From contig NZ_BDCO01000002.1 of the NCBI RefSeq assembly GCF_001613545.1, positions 3,348,001 through 3,412,000 on the forward strand: a stretch of DNA of 64,000 bases, read 5' to 3'. The notes beneath the pieces were generated by a model that was given only the letters and a program-made list of their open reading frames with translations, had not been told where the DNA came from and did no database searches. The position numbers and the translations under genes were made by a program. The DNA is from Terrimicrobium sacchariphilum. GTDB lineage: Bacteria; Verrucomicrobiota; Verrucomicrobiia; Chthoniobacterales; Terrimicrobiaceae. This document shows, piece by piece, positions 12,423-20,966 of this stretch (position 1 is its first letter; each line of letters begins with the position of its first letter).

Positions 12423-13340
12423 ATGCCTCTGAAAACTCCCCTGGCCTCCCTCCAGCGCGAGGTCGCCCGAATCATCATGTCCCCGCTGACGAAGGCCGAC
12501 CGCATGCGCACCCGCCAGCCAGGGGGAGCCAATACCGCCGCGCTCGTCGAGGATTTCATCAAGCCCAACGACCGACTCACCTCCTTCGAACGCCTCGAAA
12601 TCTACAACCGCCAATACTGGTTCCGCCTCCTCGACTGCCTCTATGAGGACTACCCCGGCCTCTGCGCCCTCCTCGGCCAGCCCCGCTTTCACCGGCTCCT
12701 CATCGCCTACCTCACAAGATACCCCTCCGCCTCGCCCGACCTGCGCCACCTCGGCCAGCGCCTCCCCGCCTTCATTGCCGAATCCCCCGCCCACACCGCG
12801 CCGTACCAGGCCGTCGCGCTCGACATGGCCCGGCTGGAGCACGCCCAGTCCCATGCCTTCGACGCCGCCGAGCGCCGCCCCATCACCACCCGCCAGCTCG
12901 CCGCCGCCACACCCGAGACGCTCCGCCTCGACCTCCAGCCCCACGCCACGCTGCTCGCGCTCCGTTACCCCGTCGACGAGATCGTCATCCGCCTCATGCG
13001 CGACCACCTCCGCGCCGACACCAGCGCCGCCCAGGCGGATCACAGCGAACAGCCGCCGCGCAAATACCACCCCGCCATGGCCCACCGCGTCCGCCCCGAG
13101 TCCGTTCACCTCCTCGTCTACCGCGCCGACCACAGCGTCTATTTCAAGCGTCTCAGCGCCAGTCAATACACCATCGTCAGCGCATTAGCCGCAGGCCGCA
13201 CCCTCGCCGAATCCGTCGCTCCGCCATACAAGAGAACAGACGAGTCCTCCACGACCGATTCGACCGAAGACCTTCGCTCCCTTTTTTCGCTCTGTGCCGC
13301 TCTACGGCTGTTATGCCCATCCCGTTCCCCAAGCCGATGA
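12423..13340 (+). CDS. bufC: DUF2063 putative MNIO partner (BufC), C-terminus aberrant
   Basis: 305 aa from the ATG at 12423 (MPLKTPLASLQREV, the usual family start). The N-terminal DUF2063 domain covers about 1-95 (ERLEIYNRQYWFRLLDCLYEDYPGLCALLG). A second domain of the kind that recognises RiPP precursors follows to about 265. BufC supports BufB in precursor binding. The last family-like segment is LAAGRTLAESV. After that the expected C-terminal helices are replaced by about 38 residues (YKRTDESSTTDSTEDLRSL...) of atypical composition ending in PSRSPSR. This suggests that foreign or repeat DNA replaced the end of the gene; function may be reduced. Confidence 0.85.
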   Translation: MPLKTPLASLQREVARIIMSPLTKADRMRTRQPGGANTAALVEDFIKPNDRLTSFERLEIYNRQYWFRLLDCLYEDYPGLCALLGQPRFHRLLIAYLTRYPSASPDLRHLGQRLPAFIAESPAHTAPYQAVALDMARLEHAQSHAFDAAERRPITTRQLAAATPETLRLDLQPHATLLALRYPVDEIVIRLMRDHLRADTSAAQADHSEQPPRKYHPAMAHRVRPESVHLLVYRADHSVYFKRLSASQYTIVSALAAGRTLAESVAPPYKRTDESSTTDSTEDLRSLFSLCAALRLLCPSRSPSR

Positions 13341-13431
13341 AATCTCCATGCCGCTGGCCCCGAGCACTTCGTGCAGGCATCTCACGCAACCGAAATCGCG
13401 GTGAAAATCCAGGATTCCTCGGAAAGCTCGC

Positions 13432-14304
13432 TTAACGCGCGCTCACGATCACCGTGGCAGTCTGGCCGGCGACCAGACGGGTGGGGCCGCCCGGTGCGTC
13501 GTCGATGGAAACGCGCACTGGCACGCGTTGTGGGAGTCTTACCCAGCTAAAGGTTGGATTCACATTGGCCAGCAGTCGACTGGAGTCCGCGCGGTCGCGA
13601 TCCTCGATCCCAGCAGCGATGCCCGCCACATGCCCTACAATGCGACTTCCCGCGCCCATGAGCCTCACCGTGACGCGGTCGCCCAACCGAATGCGCGGGA
13701 GCTTCGTCTCCTCAAAGTATCCGGCAACGTAGTAGGAATCCTCATCAACAATGGCCATGACGGGCTGCCCGGAGGTGACGTAATTTCCCTCGCGCAGCGA
13801 AAAGTTTGTCACATAACCATTCACCGGAGAGCGCACCTCGGAACGCTCAAGATTGAGCCGTGCCACGTCGCGATCCGCCTCGGCCCGGCGCACGACCGCC
13901 TCGCATCGGGTGACGGCGGTAGTGAGTTGATCGAGCTGCTGGTGGGAGACCCAGCGGCCCTCCATGGGGCGATTGCGGGCGAGCTCCCGCTGAGCGAGAA
14001 TGAGCGCGGAAGTCGCGTCGGCCAGTGCGGCTTCGCTCTGCCGCAGGGCGAGGAGAAACCGCGCCGGGTCGACACGGAAAAGCATGTCGCCTTTTTTCAC
14101 CGATTGGTTGTCTTGCACGAGCACACCGGAGACCGGCCCCGAGACATCCGGGGCAAGCCGAACGATGTCCGCACACACCCGGCCATCGCGCGTCCATGGG
14201 GCGTTCATGTAGTAATCCCAGAGAAACAGGGCAGCCACGGTGATCGCAGCGATGGCAACAGCCAGGGCTGCTACGCGCCGGGAAAGAAGTGAGGTGATTT
14301 TCAT
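13432..14304 (-). CDS. HlyD-family efflux adaptor (AaeA-like)
   Basis: 290 aa periplasmic membrane fusion protein. One N-terminal membrane anchor (about 12-32) is followed by the beta-barrel/lipoyl half DGRVCADIVRLAPDVSGPVSGVLV, a short helical hairpin (about 85-150), the second lipoyl half SEVRSPVNGYVTNFSLREGNYV and a beta domain with DEDSYYVAGYFEETKLPRIRLGD. The sequence and gene set match AaeA/EmrA-type adaptors working with FUSC-family pumps for aromatic acids or drugs. The start overlaps the DUF1656 stop (ATGA), making it the last gene of a MarR-FUSC-DUF1656-HlyD operon. Confidence 0.93.
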   Translation of the reverse strand: MKITSLLSRRVAALAVAIAAITVAALFLWDYYMNAPWTRDGRVCADIVRLAPDVSGPVSGVLVQDNQSVKKGDMLFRVDPARFLLALRQSEAALADATSALILAQRELARNRPMEGRWVSHQQLDQLTTAVTRCEAVVRRAEADRDVARLNLERSEVRSPVNGYVTNFSLREGNYVTSGQPVMAIVDEDSYYVAGYFEETKLPRIRLGDRVTVRLMGAGSRIVGHVAGIAAGIEDRDRADSSRLLANVNPTFSWVRLPQRVPVRVSIDDAPGGPTRLVAGQTATVIVSAR

Positions 14305-14510
14305 GGATTCAGAAATGTGGTCGCCCGCACGAGAGCCGCGAAAAGCACGACAAACATCGCGATTTCATAAACCGGCTGCCCGCACATCCGGCGCCCCAGC
14401 GGCCAGCGCGCCAGCAGGCGGGACAACCCCGCCTTGATGACGTAGGCCAGGATTCCCAGCACAATAGGCGTCGGGATGAAGATGCCAAAAAGATCAATCT
14501 CGGCCGTCAT
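14301..14510 (-). CDS. DUF1656 small membrane protein (AaeX-like)
   Basis: 69 aa with two transmembrane helices; it starts MTAEIDLFGIFIPTPIVLGI, the family pattern. It sits between the FUSC pump and HlyD adaptor genes and overlaps both by 4 bases, as aaeX does in enteric bacteria. An upstream extension has no family support. Role in the pump is unknown. Confidence 0.9.
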   Translation of the reverse strand: MTAEIDLFGIFIPTPIVLGILAYVIKAGLSRLLARWPLGRRMCGQPVYEIAMFVVLFAALVRATTFLNP

Positions 14511-16567
14511 GCCCCCGCCTCCGCAGTAGATAGTAATACCGGCGCCGGTGCGTACGGAAACAGGCATCGCCTCAGCCCCGTCAGAGCGAGCAACAAACGA
14601 CCAAAGGCCGGCTGCGTCGTCTGGCGGTCATTCACCACACGCATTGCCTCATCCACCCGGGCCAGCAGCGAGGCTCCGGGACGCACCGCCGCATCACGCA
14701 GCCGGGCGCGAAAATGGTACTCCAGCTCCTCCAAAAGCCGTTGCGTCTCCGGTAGGGAATCCCGCTGTAACCGCTGGATATCCGCGATGTTCAATCCCGT
14801 GCGCACATCGGCAAGCACGTCGGCACCTGCCATTCGCGAGGTCGCAGGCAGGGCCAGCAAACGGGGAGCCAGATGCCCGAGGTGATCCACCATCCGCCGT
14901 GCCAGGGCATGAGCGCGCCAGGATTCCCCGGTGCTAGCGAGTCCCGCGAGGTCCGACCAGAGCGTCCTGAGCAGCCGGCGCGCCCCGTCCTCTGCATCGG
15001 CGGAGCGAAACAGCCGCAGAATGACGATGGCGATCGCGCTGCCTGCGAGTGCGGCCATCACACCATTGGCAAACAGGGCCATGTCCATGGCAAAGGAGGA
15101 CTCCAGCGCGAGAAACAGCGTGGTGTTTGCACAGATCGCAAAGGCAGAGAACCCCCACCGGGGCGTGGCCATGAAAGCGCCACAGAGAAACAGGAATGGA
15201 GCCAGCACCACCATCAGCGCGGCAAAGCCGTCCACCCACGGAAGGATGCCGAAGAGATAGACCGCAGCGATCACCGCCGCAGCCGCCACACAGCCCGTGT
15301 GCAGCCGGAGCAAAGGCAGCGGATTGTCAAACGCCGCGAAGATGCAGCAGAAAATCGCGGTGAGCTGCGCGCCGGTGTTTCCATCCTTCCAGCCCGTCCC
15401 GAGCCAGATGGCCGAGGCGAGCAGTATGCCCACGAAGGCAGCAAAGCCGGATGTCCAGGCCAGACCGGCATCGAGACGAGGCAGAGGCCAGCCCCTCGAC
15501 CCATTCGCCAGCCGGAGCCGACGGGGCACGTCTTCCCGCCCGAAGGCAATGGCGTCGCGCAGGATCAGGCAATCCTCCCAGACCTTGACCACCTCCGCGA
15601 GGCGCAGGCAGAGATTGCGCACGAGCAGATCATCCCAGGCGCCGCGACCGTGAAACTCCACCGCGAGGTGACGCAGTTCCCTGCGCAGACTCATCCCGGT
15701 CCGGAGCGTCCCCATCCTCCCCTCACGCATCCACTCCGCCACCCGACCAAGCAGGGAGGGCAATGCCGCAGGCACGCCTCCGGGCAGACCTCGCAGGGCG
15801 GAGAGTCGATCCGCCACCCCAAGCAACAGAGGAATCAACGCCGTCATGCGCAACTCCAGCAAGCTGAGCTGCTCACGAGCGTGCCGCAACGCCGAGGTAT
15901 CGTAAGGCAGCGTGGAAATCAGCCCGGTCATTCCCGCCATGTCACCGGCGAGCCGCTTCGCGCCGCTGCGAATCGCCCGGTCATCCGCCGCCGTCGCGAG
16001 CGTGTCTCCCGCCCACTCCGCCGCATCGCCCAGCCAGCCCTCCATACGCGCCGCCAGAGTCGGCCCCGCGTGACGCGGCAAGACCACCCGGCTCACCACA
16101 GTCGCGCTAACAATGCCCAGCGCGATCTCCGTCGCACGGGATGAGGCAATATCAAAAAGCGCGGCAGGGTCCGCGAGGTTGGTGAACCCGATGATCGCCG
16201 CGGTATATCCCGCCAGCATGAAGAAATAGGACCGGGGCGAGCGATCGAGCAGGCTGATGGCCAGACACCCGCCAACCCAGGCAGCCACGCCCAAGGCGAG
16301 GAGTTCTGGAGAATTCACCAGCGCCGGTACGATGAGCAGTGTCGCGGCTGCCCCGGTCAGCGTGCCCAGCAGGCGATACAGCGCCTTGGAGGTGACCGCT
16401 CCAGCGAGCGGCTGGGCTACGACATAAACTGTAACCACGGACCAATAAGGCCGGGACAACCCAAGCCGAAAAGCGATCCACAGCGCCAGCCCCGCTGCCA
16501 GCAGGGTCTTTAGCGAAAAGAGGATTTCGTTCCAGCCAAGAGGAGGAATGCCGCGCCGCTCATTCAT
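14507..16567 (-). CDS. FUSC-family inner-membrane efflux protein (AaeB-like)
   Basis: 686 aa. It has two sets of about five to six transmembrane helices (about 15-165 and 365-520), each followed by a soluble helical domain, the layout of FUSC/AaeB aromatic-acid exporters. The N-terminal pattern LKTLLAAGLALWIAFRLGLSRPYWSVVTVYVV is typical. The chosen ATG (16567) overlaps the MarR stop; a GTG 12 nt upstream is less likely. It is encoded with DUF1656 and HlyD partners, so it forms a two- or three-part pump. The substrate is not known; aromatic carboxylates are the family precedent. Confidence 0.93.
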   Translation of the reverse strand: MNERRGIPPLGWNEILFSLKTLLAAGLALWIAFRLGLSRPYWSVVTVYVVAQPLAGAVTSKALYRLLGTLTGAAATLLIVPALVNSPELLALGVAAWVGGCLAISLLDRSPRSYFFMLAGYTAAIIGFTNLADPAALFDIASSRATEIALGIVSATVVSRVVLPRHAGPTLAARMEGWLGDAAEWAGDTLATAADDRAIRSGAKRLAGDMAGMTGLISTLPYDTSALRHAREQLSLLELRMTALIPLLLGVADRLSALRGLPGGVPAALPSLLGRVAEWMREGRMGTLRTGMSLRRELRHLAVEFHGRGAWDDLLVRNLCLRLAEVVKVWEDCLILRDAIAFGREDVPRRLRLANGSRGWPLPRLDAGLAWTSGFAAFVGILLASAIWLGTGWKDGNTGAQLTAIFCCIFAAFDNPLPLLRLHTGCVAAAAVIAAVYLFGILPWVDGFAALMVVLAPFLFLCGAFMATPRWGFSAFAICANTTLFLALESSFAMDMALFANGVMAALAGSAIAIVILRLFRSADAEDGARRLLRTLWSDLAGLASTGESWRAHALARRMVDHLGHLAPRLLALPATSRMAGADVLADVRTGLNIADIQRLQRDSLPETQRLLEELEYHFRARLRDAAVRPGASLLARVDEAMRVVNDRQTTQPAFGRLLLALTGLRRCLFPYAPAPVLLSTAEAGA

Positions 16568-17021
16568 CGCGCCCGCCACCCGGCGTTTCCTTCAGGAGGT
16601 TGTGATCCACGCACTCCAGCACGCGAATCGTCTCCCCCAGGCTCGCCTCGTCGATTCCCTCCAGAAAATGCCTGCGTAGCCGGTCCACCTCGCGCTCGAT
16701 GATCCGCGCACGATTGCGCCCGGCCTCGGTGAGCGAGAGCAGCTTGGCCCGGCGGTCCGTGGGATCTTCCTCGCGACGGAGCAGTCCGTCCGCCTCGAGC
16801 ATATCGATCACCCGCACCAGCGATGGACCCTCCAGACCCAGTTCCTCGACCAGCGCACCCTGCCGGATTTGCCCCTCCCGGGCGAGAATCAGAAGCGGCA
16901 GGCCAGTCGCCTGGGTGAACCCCTGGTTCGCCAGCGCCTGATCGACGCGACGACGCCACCGCCGGGAAATCTGGATCACCAGCTTCGCAAAATGCGCCCG
17001 TTGGTTCGTCTGTTCTCGCAT
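16560..17021 (-). CDS. MarR-family transcriptional regulator
   Basis: 153 aa from the ATG at 17021 (a second ATG at 17039 would overlap the putative operator). The winged helix-turn-helix spans about 45-110 (IRQGALVEELGLEGPSLVRVIDMLEADGLL, then wing DPTDRRAKLLSLTEAG). It is the first gene of the efflux operon and overlaps the pump gene. As in other MarR-pump operons, it probably represses its own operon until a phenolic or similar ligand binds. Confidence 0.92.
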   Translation of the reverse strand: MREQTNQRAHFAKLVIQISRRWRRRVDQALANQGFTQATGLPLLILAREGQIRQGALVEELGLEGPSLVRVIDMLEADGLLRREEDPTDRRAKLLSLTEAGRNRARIIEREVDRLRRHFLEGIDEASLGETIRVLECVDHNLLKETPGGGRDE

Positions 17022-17026
17022 GGTGA

Positions 17027-17056
17027 TTTTAGTTAACATGCTATCTATTCACATGC
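17027..17056 (-). promoter_or_regulatory. Tandem 15-bp repeat, candidate MarR operator
   Basis: On the minus strand GCATGTGAATAGATA (17056-17042) is followed directly by GCATGTTAACTAAAA (17041-17027), with 10 of 15 bases shared. They lie just upstream of the marR ATG in the 100-bp divergent region shared with the HerA-like gene. The position suits autoregulation; binding is inferred. Confidence 0.4.
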
Positions 17057-17120
17057 AAACTGATTATTTTACCGCGACATTCCACTGGCAGGCGGTGCGG
17101 GTTTGCGGGATGATCGCAGC

Positions 17121-19430
17121 ATGTCCCCTGCTGAGTTTGAAAAACTCGGGATGCTCTACCTCGGGCGTCCGGTCGATGGTCCCACCGATGCTCCGTTGCT
17201 CTACGATTCCCGCGACCTCGTGACCCATGCGGTCTGTGTCGGCATGACTGGCAGCGGCAAGACCGGGCTCTGCCTCGCCCTGCTGGAGGAGGCCGCCATC
17301 GACGGCGTGCCCGCCATCATCATCGATCCCAAGGGCGATCTCGGCAACCTGCTCCTGACTTTTCCCGACCTGCGCCCGGAGGACTTCCGCCCCTGGATCG
17401 TGGAGGACGACGCCCGGCGCAAAGGCATGGAACCGGACGCCTGGGCCGCAAAACAGGCGCAGACGTGGAAGGAAGGCCTTGCCGCGTGGGGACAGGATGG
17501 CGAGCGCATTCGCACGCTGAAGGAAAAGGCTGACTTCGCCATCTACACCCCGGGCAGCACCGCAGGCATCCCGGTAAATCTCGTCAACGCCTTCCGCGCC
17601 CCGGATGACATCGCCGACGAGGAGGCTCTCGCCGAGCGGGTGCTCACCGCCGTGGCCAGCCTGCTCGGCCTGCTGGGTTCCAATGCAGATCCGTCAAAGA
17701 GCCGCGAAGGCGCGTTCCTCGGAGCGATTCTTTCCCACGCGTGGAAAGCGGGCGAAGACCTCGACCTCGCAGCGCTCATCGGGCGCATCCAGCGGCCGCC
17801 CTTCCAAAAGATCGGCGTGCTCGACCTGGAAAGCTTCTACCCGGAGAAGGAACGCTACCAGATGGTCGTCGCGCTCAACACCCTGCTGGCGTCGCCCGGC
17901 TTCGCCGCGTGGAATGCCGGGGAGCCGATCGACATCGCACGCTACCTCCGCGACGACACGGGCCGTCCGCGCCACGCCATCTTTTCCATCGCGCATCTCG
18001 ACGACGCGCAGCGGATGTTTTTCGTCTCGCTCCTGCTCAATGAAATCGTCTCCTGGATGCGGCGGCAGAGCGGCACGACGAGCCTGCGCGCTCTCGTCTA
18101 CATGGACGAGATTTTCGGCTACCTCCCGCCTGTGGCGAATCCCCCTTCGAAGCTTCCGATGCTCACCCTGCTCAAGCAGGCGCGCGCCTTTGGTGTCGGC
18201 GTCGTGCTCGCCACGCAAAACCCCGTCGATCTTGATTACAAGGCGCTCTCCAATACCGGCACATGGTTCATTGGCCGTCTCCAGACCGAGCGTGACAAGG
18301 CCCGCGTCATCGAGGGTCTGCTCAGCTCCTCGTCGCAGCTCGACAAGAGCCAGCTCGAGGCGCTCCTCTCCAGCCTCGGCAGCCGGAAGTTCCTCCTCAA
18401 CAATGTCCATGACGACGCGCCGGTCGTCTTTGAATCGCGCTGGGTCATGAGCTACCTGCGCGGCCCGCTGACCCGCGACCAGATCCGCACCCTCATGGCC
18501 GGCCGCACGGCGACAAAACCCACGCCTTCCGTCACCACTCCCCCGCCGCTCCCGCAGACAAATGCGCCAAGCGTTCCGCCCGGGATTCGTCAATTCTATC
18601 TCCCCTCCGATGGCACGCTGCGTCCGCGTCTCGTCGGCTCGGCCCGCGTGCGTTTTTCCGATACGAAGTCCGGCGCGGAGGAAACCCGCGACCTCCTGCT
18701 CGCGTCCGCCATTCCCGATGGCCTCGACACCGCCGCGTGGACCGAGGCCGTCGATGCGGAGCCCAAGGACTTTACCACTACGCCGCCCGCCGAAGCCCTC
18801 TTTGCCGAGCTTCCCGCCGCCGCTACGACTCCAAAGAGCTACGCGCAGTGGGAAAAAGACTTCACCCGCTGGATCGCCGACAACGAACGCTGCCGCCTGC
18901 TCAGCGCCGCCGCGCTCAAGCTCACGGCCAAGCCCGGCGAGAGCGAAGCCGACTTCCGCGCCCGCGCCTCCCTCGCCCAGCGCGAACTCCGCGATGAAAA
19001 GGTCGACGCCCTGCGCAAGAAATTCGCTCCGAAACAAGCCGCCCTCGCCACCCGCCTTGCGCGAGCCGAAGCCGCCGTGGAAAAGCAAAAGGAGCAGGCC
19101 CGCAACGCCACCTTCTCCAGCGCCATCTCGATCGGATCGACGCTTCTCGGTGCCTTCCTCGGACGAAAGACCATCAGCGCCTCAACCATCAACCGCGCCG
19201 GAACCGCCGCCCGCGGTGTGGGCCGCGCCATGCGCGAAGGAGCCGACGTCGACGCAGCAAAGGAGTCTGTGGAAACCGTCCTCGCCGAAAAAGCGCAGTT
19301 CGAGACTGATTGCGCCGCCGAGCTGGCCGCCCTCAGCGCCAGCCTCTCCGAACCCGAGATCACCGCCCTCGACCTCAAGCCCGCCCGCTGCGGTATCACC
19401 GTGAACTTCTTCGGCCTCGGCTGGATCTAG
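17121..19430 (+). CDS. HerA/DUF853-like P-loop ATPase
   Basis: 769 aa from the ATG at 17121. Walker A GMTGSGKTG (41-49), the IIIDPKGDLGNLLL strand and Walker B LRALVYMDEIFGYLPP mark a HerA/FtsK-superfamily motor of the DUF853/DUF87 type. The ATPase covers about 1-470. It is followed by a Pro/Thr linker, a mixed domain, a charged coiled coil (about 600-675) and a Gly/Ala segment LLGAFLGRKTISASTINRAG. Such proteins are ring-forming translocases, but the substrate of this subfamily is unproven. No NurA-like nuclease partner is adjacent. It is divergent from marR and overlaps the next gene by 4 bases tail to tail. Confidence 0.88.
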   Translation: MSPAEFEKLGMLYLGRPVDGPTDAPLLYDSRDLVTHAVCVGMTGSGKTGLCLALLEEAAIDGVPAIIIDPKGDLGNLLLTFPDLRPEDFRPWIVEDDARRKGMEPDAWAAKQAQTWKEGLAAWGQDGERIRTLKEKADFAIYTPGSTAGIPVNLVNAFRAPDDIADEEALAERVLTAVASLLGLLGSNADPSKSREGAFLGAILSHAWKAGEDLDLAALIGRIQRPPFQKIGVLDLESFYPEKERYQMVVALNTLLASPGFAAWNAGEPIDIARYLRDDTGRPRHAIFSIAHLDDAQRMFFVSLLLNEIVSWMRRQSGTTSLRALVYMDEIFGYLPPVANPPSKLPMLTLLKQARAFGVGVVLATQNPVDLDYKALSNTGTWFIGRLQTERDKARVIEGLLSSSSQLDKSQLEALLSSLGSRKFLLNNVHDDAPVVFESRWVMSYLRGPLTRDQIRTLMAGRTATKPTPSVTTPPPLPQTNAPSVPPGIRQFYLPSDGTLRPRLVGSARVRFSDTKSGAEETRDLLLASAIPDGLDTAAWTEAVDAEPKDFTTTPPAEALFAELPAAATTPKSYAQWEKDFTRWIADNERCRLLSAAALKLTAKPGESEADFRARASLAQRELRDEKVDALRKKFAPKQAALATRLARAEAAVEKQKEQARNATFSSAISIGSTLLGAFLGRKTISASTINRAGTAARGVGRAMREGADVDAAKESVETVLAEKAQFETDCAAELAALSASLSEPEITALDLKPARCGITVNFFGLGWI

Positions 19431-20956
19431 GGCATCGCCGCCGCATCCGGCAGACGGCCTTTCCAAACCCAGTCGAGCTTCTTCTGCGGGCTCCGCTCGT
19501 TCGGCGAGCTCACGCCGCCATCGTCCTTTTCATTCCACCCAACTGACCAGAGCACGTATTCCTTCCCGTCACTGCGATAGTGCATCGGCCCGCCATTGAT
19601 GACATCGCGGGGTATCTCATCGAGATACTTCGGTACCAGCTGATCCAGCGAAGAAGGAAGCGCCTTCTCGGAAAGCGCATATTCCTGAATAGCACAGGCA
19701 ATACGCGCCTGACGCAATCCCGCCTCGATGCTGGCAGCTCTTGCAAACATTTCCTTAACAGCCGGAATCGCCAGGTACGTCACCAAACGCCTGTATCGAT
19801 TAACTCCACGAAGAGACTCATCGATATTCGCATTGAGCGCCTCCAGCATCGCAGGAGTAACCTGACCAGGTTCGCTGCTCAAATAATCGAGCCACTTTTG
19901 ATAGGTCTGATTCAGAAACGCCCGGTCTCCATCAAAAAAAGCGAACTGATAGGCGCCCAGAAGCAGCTCCTGCGGGAAAGACCACTGTTCTCCAGATTCC
20001 GAAACACCGCCCGCAGTTTGCAGCGTCTTCGTGAATTCACCCAGAGGCGCTTTTTTGAGCTGATCCATGACCTGATTTCCAAAAGCCCGCTCACCGCGCA
20101 GGATTCCGACCACCTGCCACAGGATGTCAGCGTTTACCAGTGCGTGCTGCACTTGTCCCGCCTGGTTGGCATTCCAGTCCGAGACCGAGGTCTCGATCAC
20201 TGAAATAGCGATGCTATACAGAGAGAGTTTCACGAGATACGAGATCAGCGTGACATCGTCGTCGACGGTTTGAGGCAACCGCAGGATCAGGAGCATCTCA
20301 TCCGCTCCGCTATTTTCCTGCTTCAGGACAGCTTTTGCCCGAGCCATCATGGCGAGGATTTGCCCCGATTTCATCAAGGCATTCAAATGCGGAAGCAGCA
20401 TCGCGGTTCCCTTTTCATAGTTAATCGGGAACCTTGCCGCCGAGCGCAGCGCTAATCTGTGCAGAGTGGCAAAATCACTCTTCATTGGTTCATACGTCGC
20501 CAGAACAAGCGCAGCCTCCTCGGGAGTATAACTCCGGTTCAACGCACGCCGGTTTATCACACGACCAACATCAGCGCATTTTCCTTCTTTGATCGATTCT
20601 GCCAGGGACGGAAATTGCTTCTGAAGCGCAGCCGCTTCCTTCGCGCTTATTTGCATGTCAAAAAGCTCAATTTTTCCTTCAGCATTCGGCTCCCAGATCG
20701 GATCGGCGAAGAAATTCTGCTCCGGAGGCAAGGGTGGAAAGACGATATCCGAGAGACTCAGCACTTCCCCGCGCCTCTGCAATTCCGCCTTCGTCTCCGC
20801 CCATTCGCGCCGGCCCTGATAGGAAAACCATGTGCCCGCCAGAACGATCAGGGTGACCAGAAGCAAGAGGAGGAAGCCAATGCATGATAAAATTTTCCGC
20901 CAGGGAATTCTTTTCATCATCGAGAGCGGATTCACGTCACGAAACGGCGCAGTCAT
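19427..20956 (-). CDS. Unknown membrane-anchored protein, tandem paralogue 3
   Basis: 509 aa from MTAPFRDVNPLSMMKRIPW. The N-terminal 21 residues are basic; one transmembrane helix covers about 24-43; the rest (about 465 aa) should be extracytoplasmic and mostly helical. Shared landmarks are PPEQNFFADPIWEP, RGERAFGNQ and, at the C-terminus, LPSSLDQLVPKYLDEIPRDV followed by PMHYRSDGKEYVLWSVGWNEKDDGG. That last pattern resembles the folded head of pseudopilin-like proteins. I do not recognise the family or function. It is the last of three paralogues separated by 10 bp each, downstream of an ECF sigma/anti-sigma pair. Its reading frame continues open upstream of the true start only because it crosses the neighbour's 3' end. 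Confidence 0.85.
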   Translation of the reverse strand: MTAPFRDVNPLSMMKRIPWRKILSCIGFLLLLLVTLIVLAGTWFSYQGRREWAETKAELQRRGEVLSLSDIVFPPLPPEQNFFADPIWEPNAEGKIELFDMQISAKEAAALQKQFPSLAESIKEGKCADVGRVINRRALNRSYTPEEAALVLATYEPMKSDFATLHRLALRSAARFPINYEKGTAMLLPHLNALMKSGQILAMMARAKAVLKQENSGADEMLLILRLPQTVDDDVTLISYLVKLSLYSIAISVIETSVSDWNANQAGQVQHALVNADILWQVVGILRGERAFGNQVMDQLKKAPLGEFTKTLQTAGGVSESGEQWSFPQELLLGAYQFAFFDGDRAFLNQTYQKWLDYLSSEPGQVTPAMLEALNANIDESLRGVNRYRRLVTYLAIPAVKEMFARAASIEAGLRQARIACAIQEYALSEKALPSSLDQLVPKYLDEIPRDVINGGPMHYRSDGKEYVLWSVGWNEKDDGGVSSPNERSPQKKLDWVWKGRLPDAAAMP

Positions 20957-20966
20957 TACAATAAGC

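Noticed and set aside
12300-13166. Minus-strand frame of 288 codons opposite the DUF2063 gene.
   Set aside because: Gly/Val/Glu-rich shadow frame with no domain; the plus-strand frame is a recognised family.
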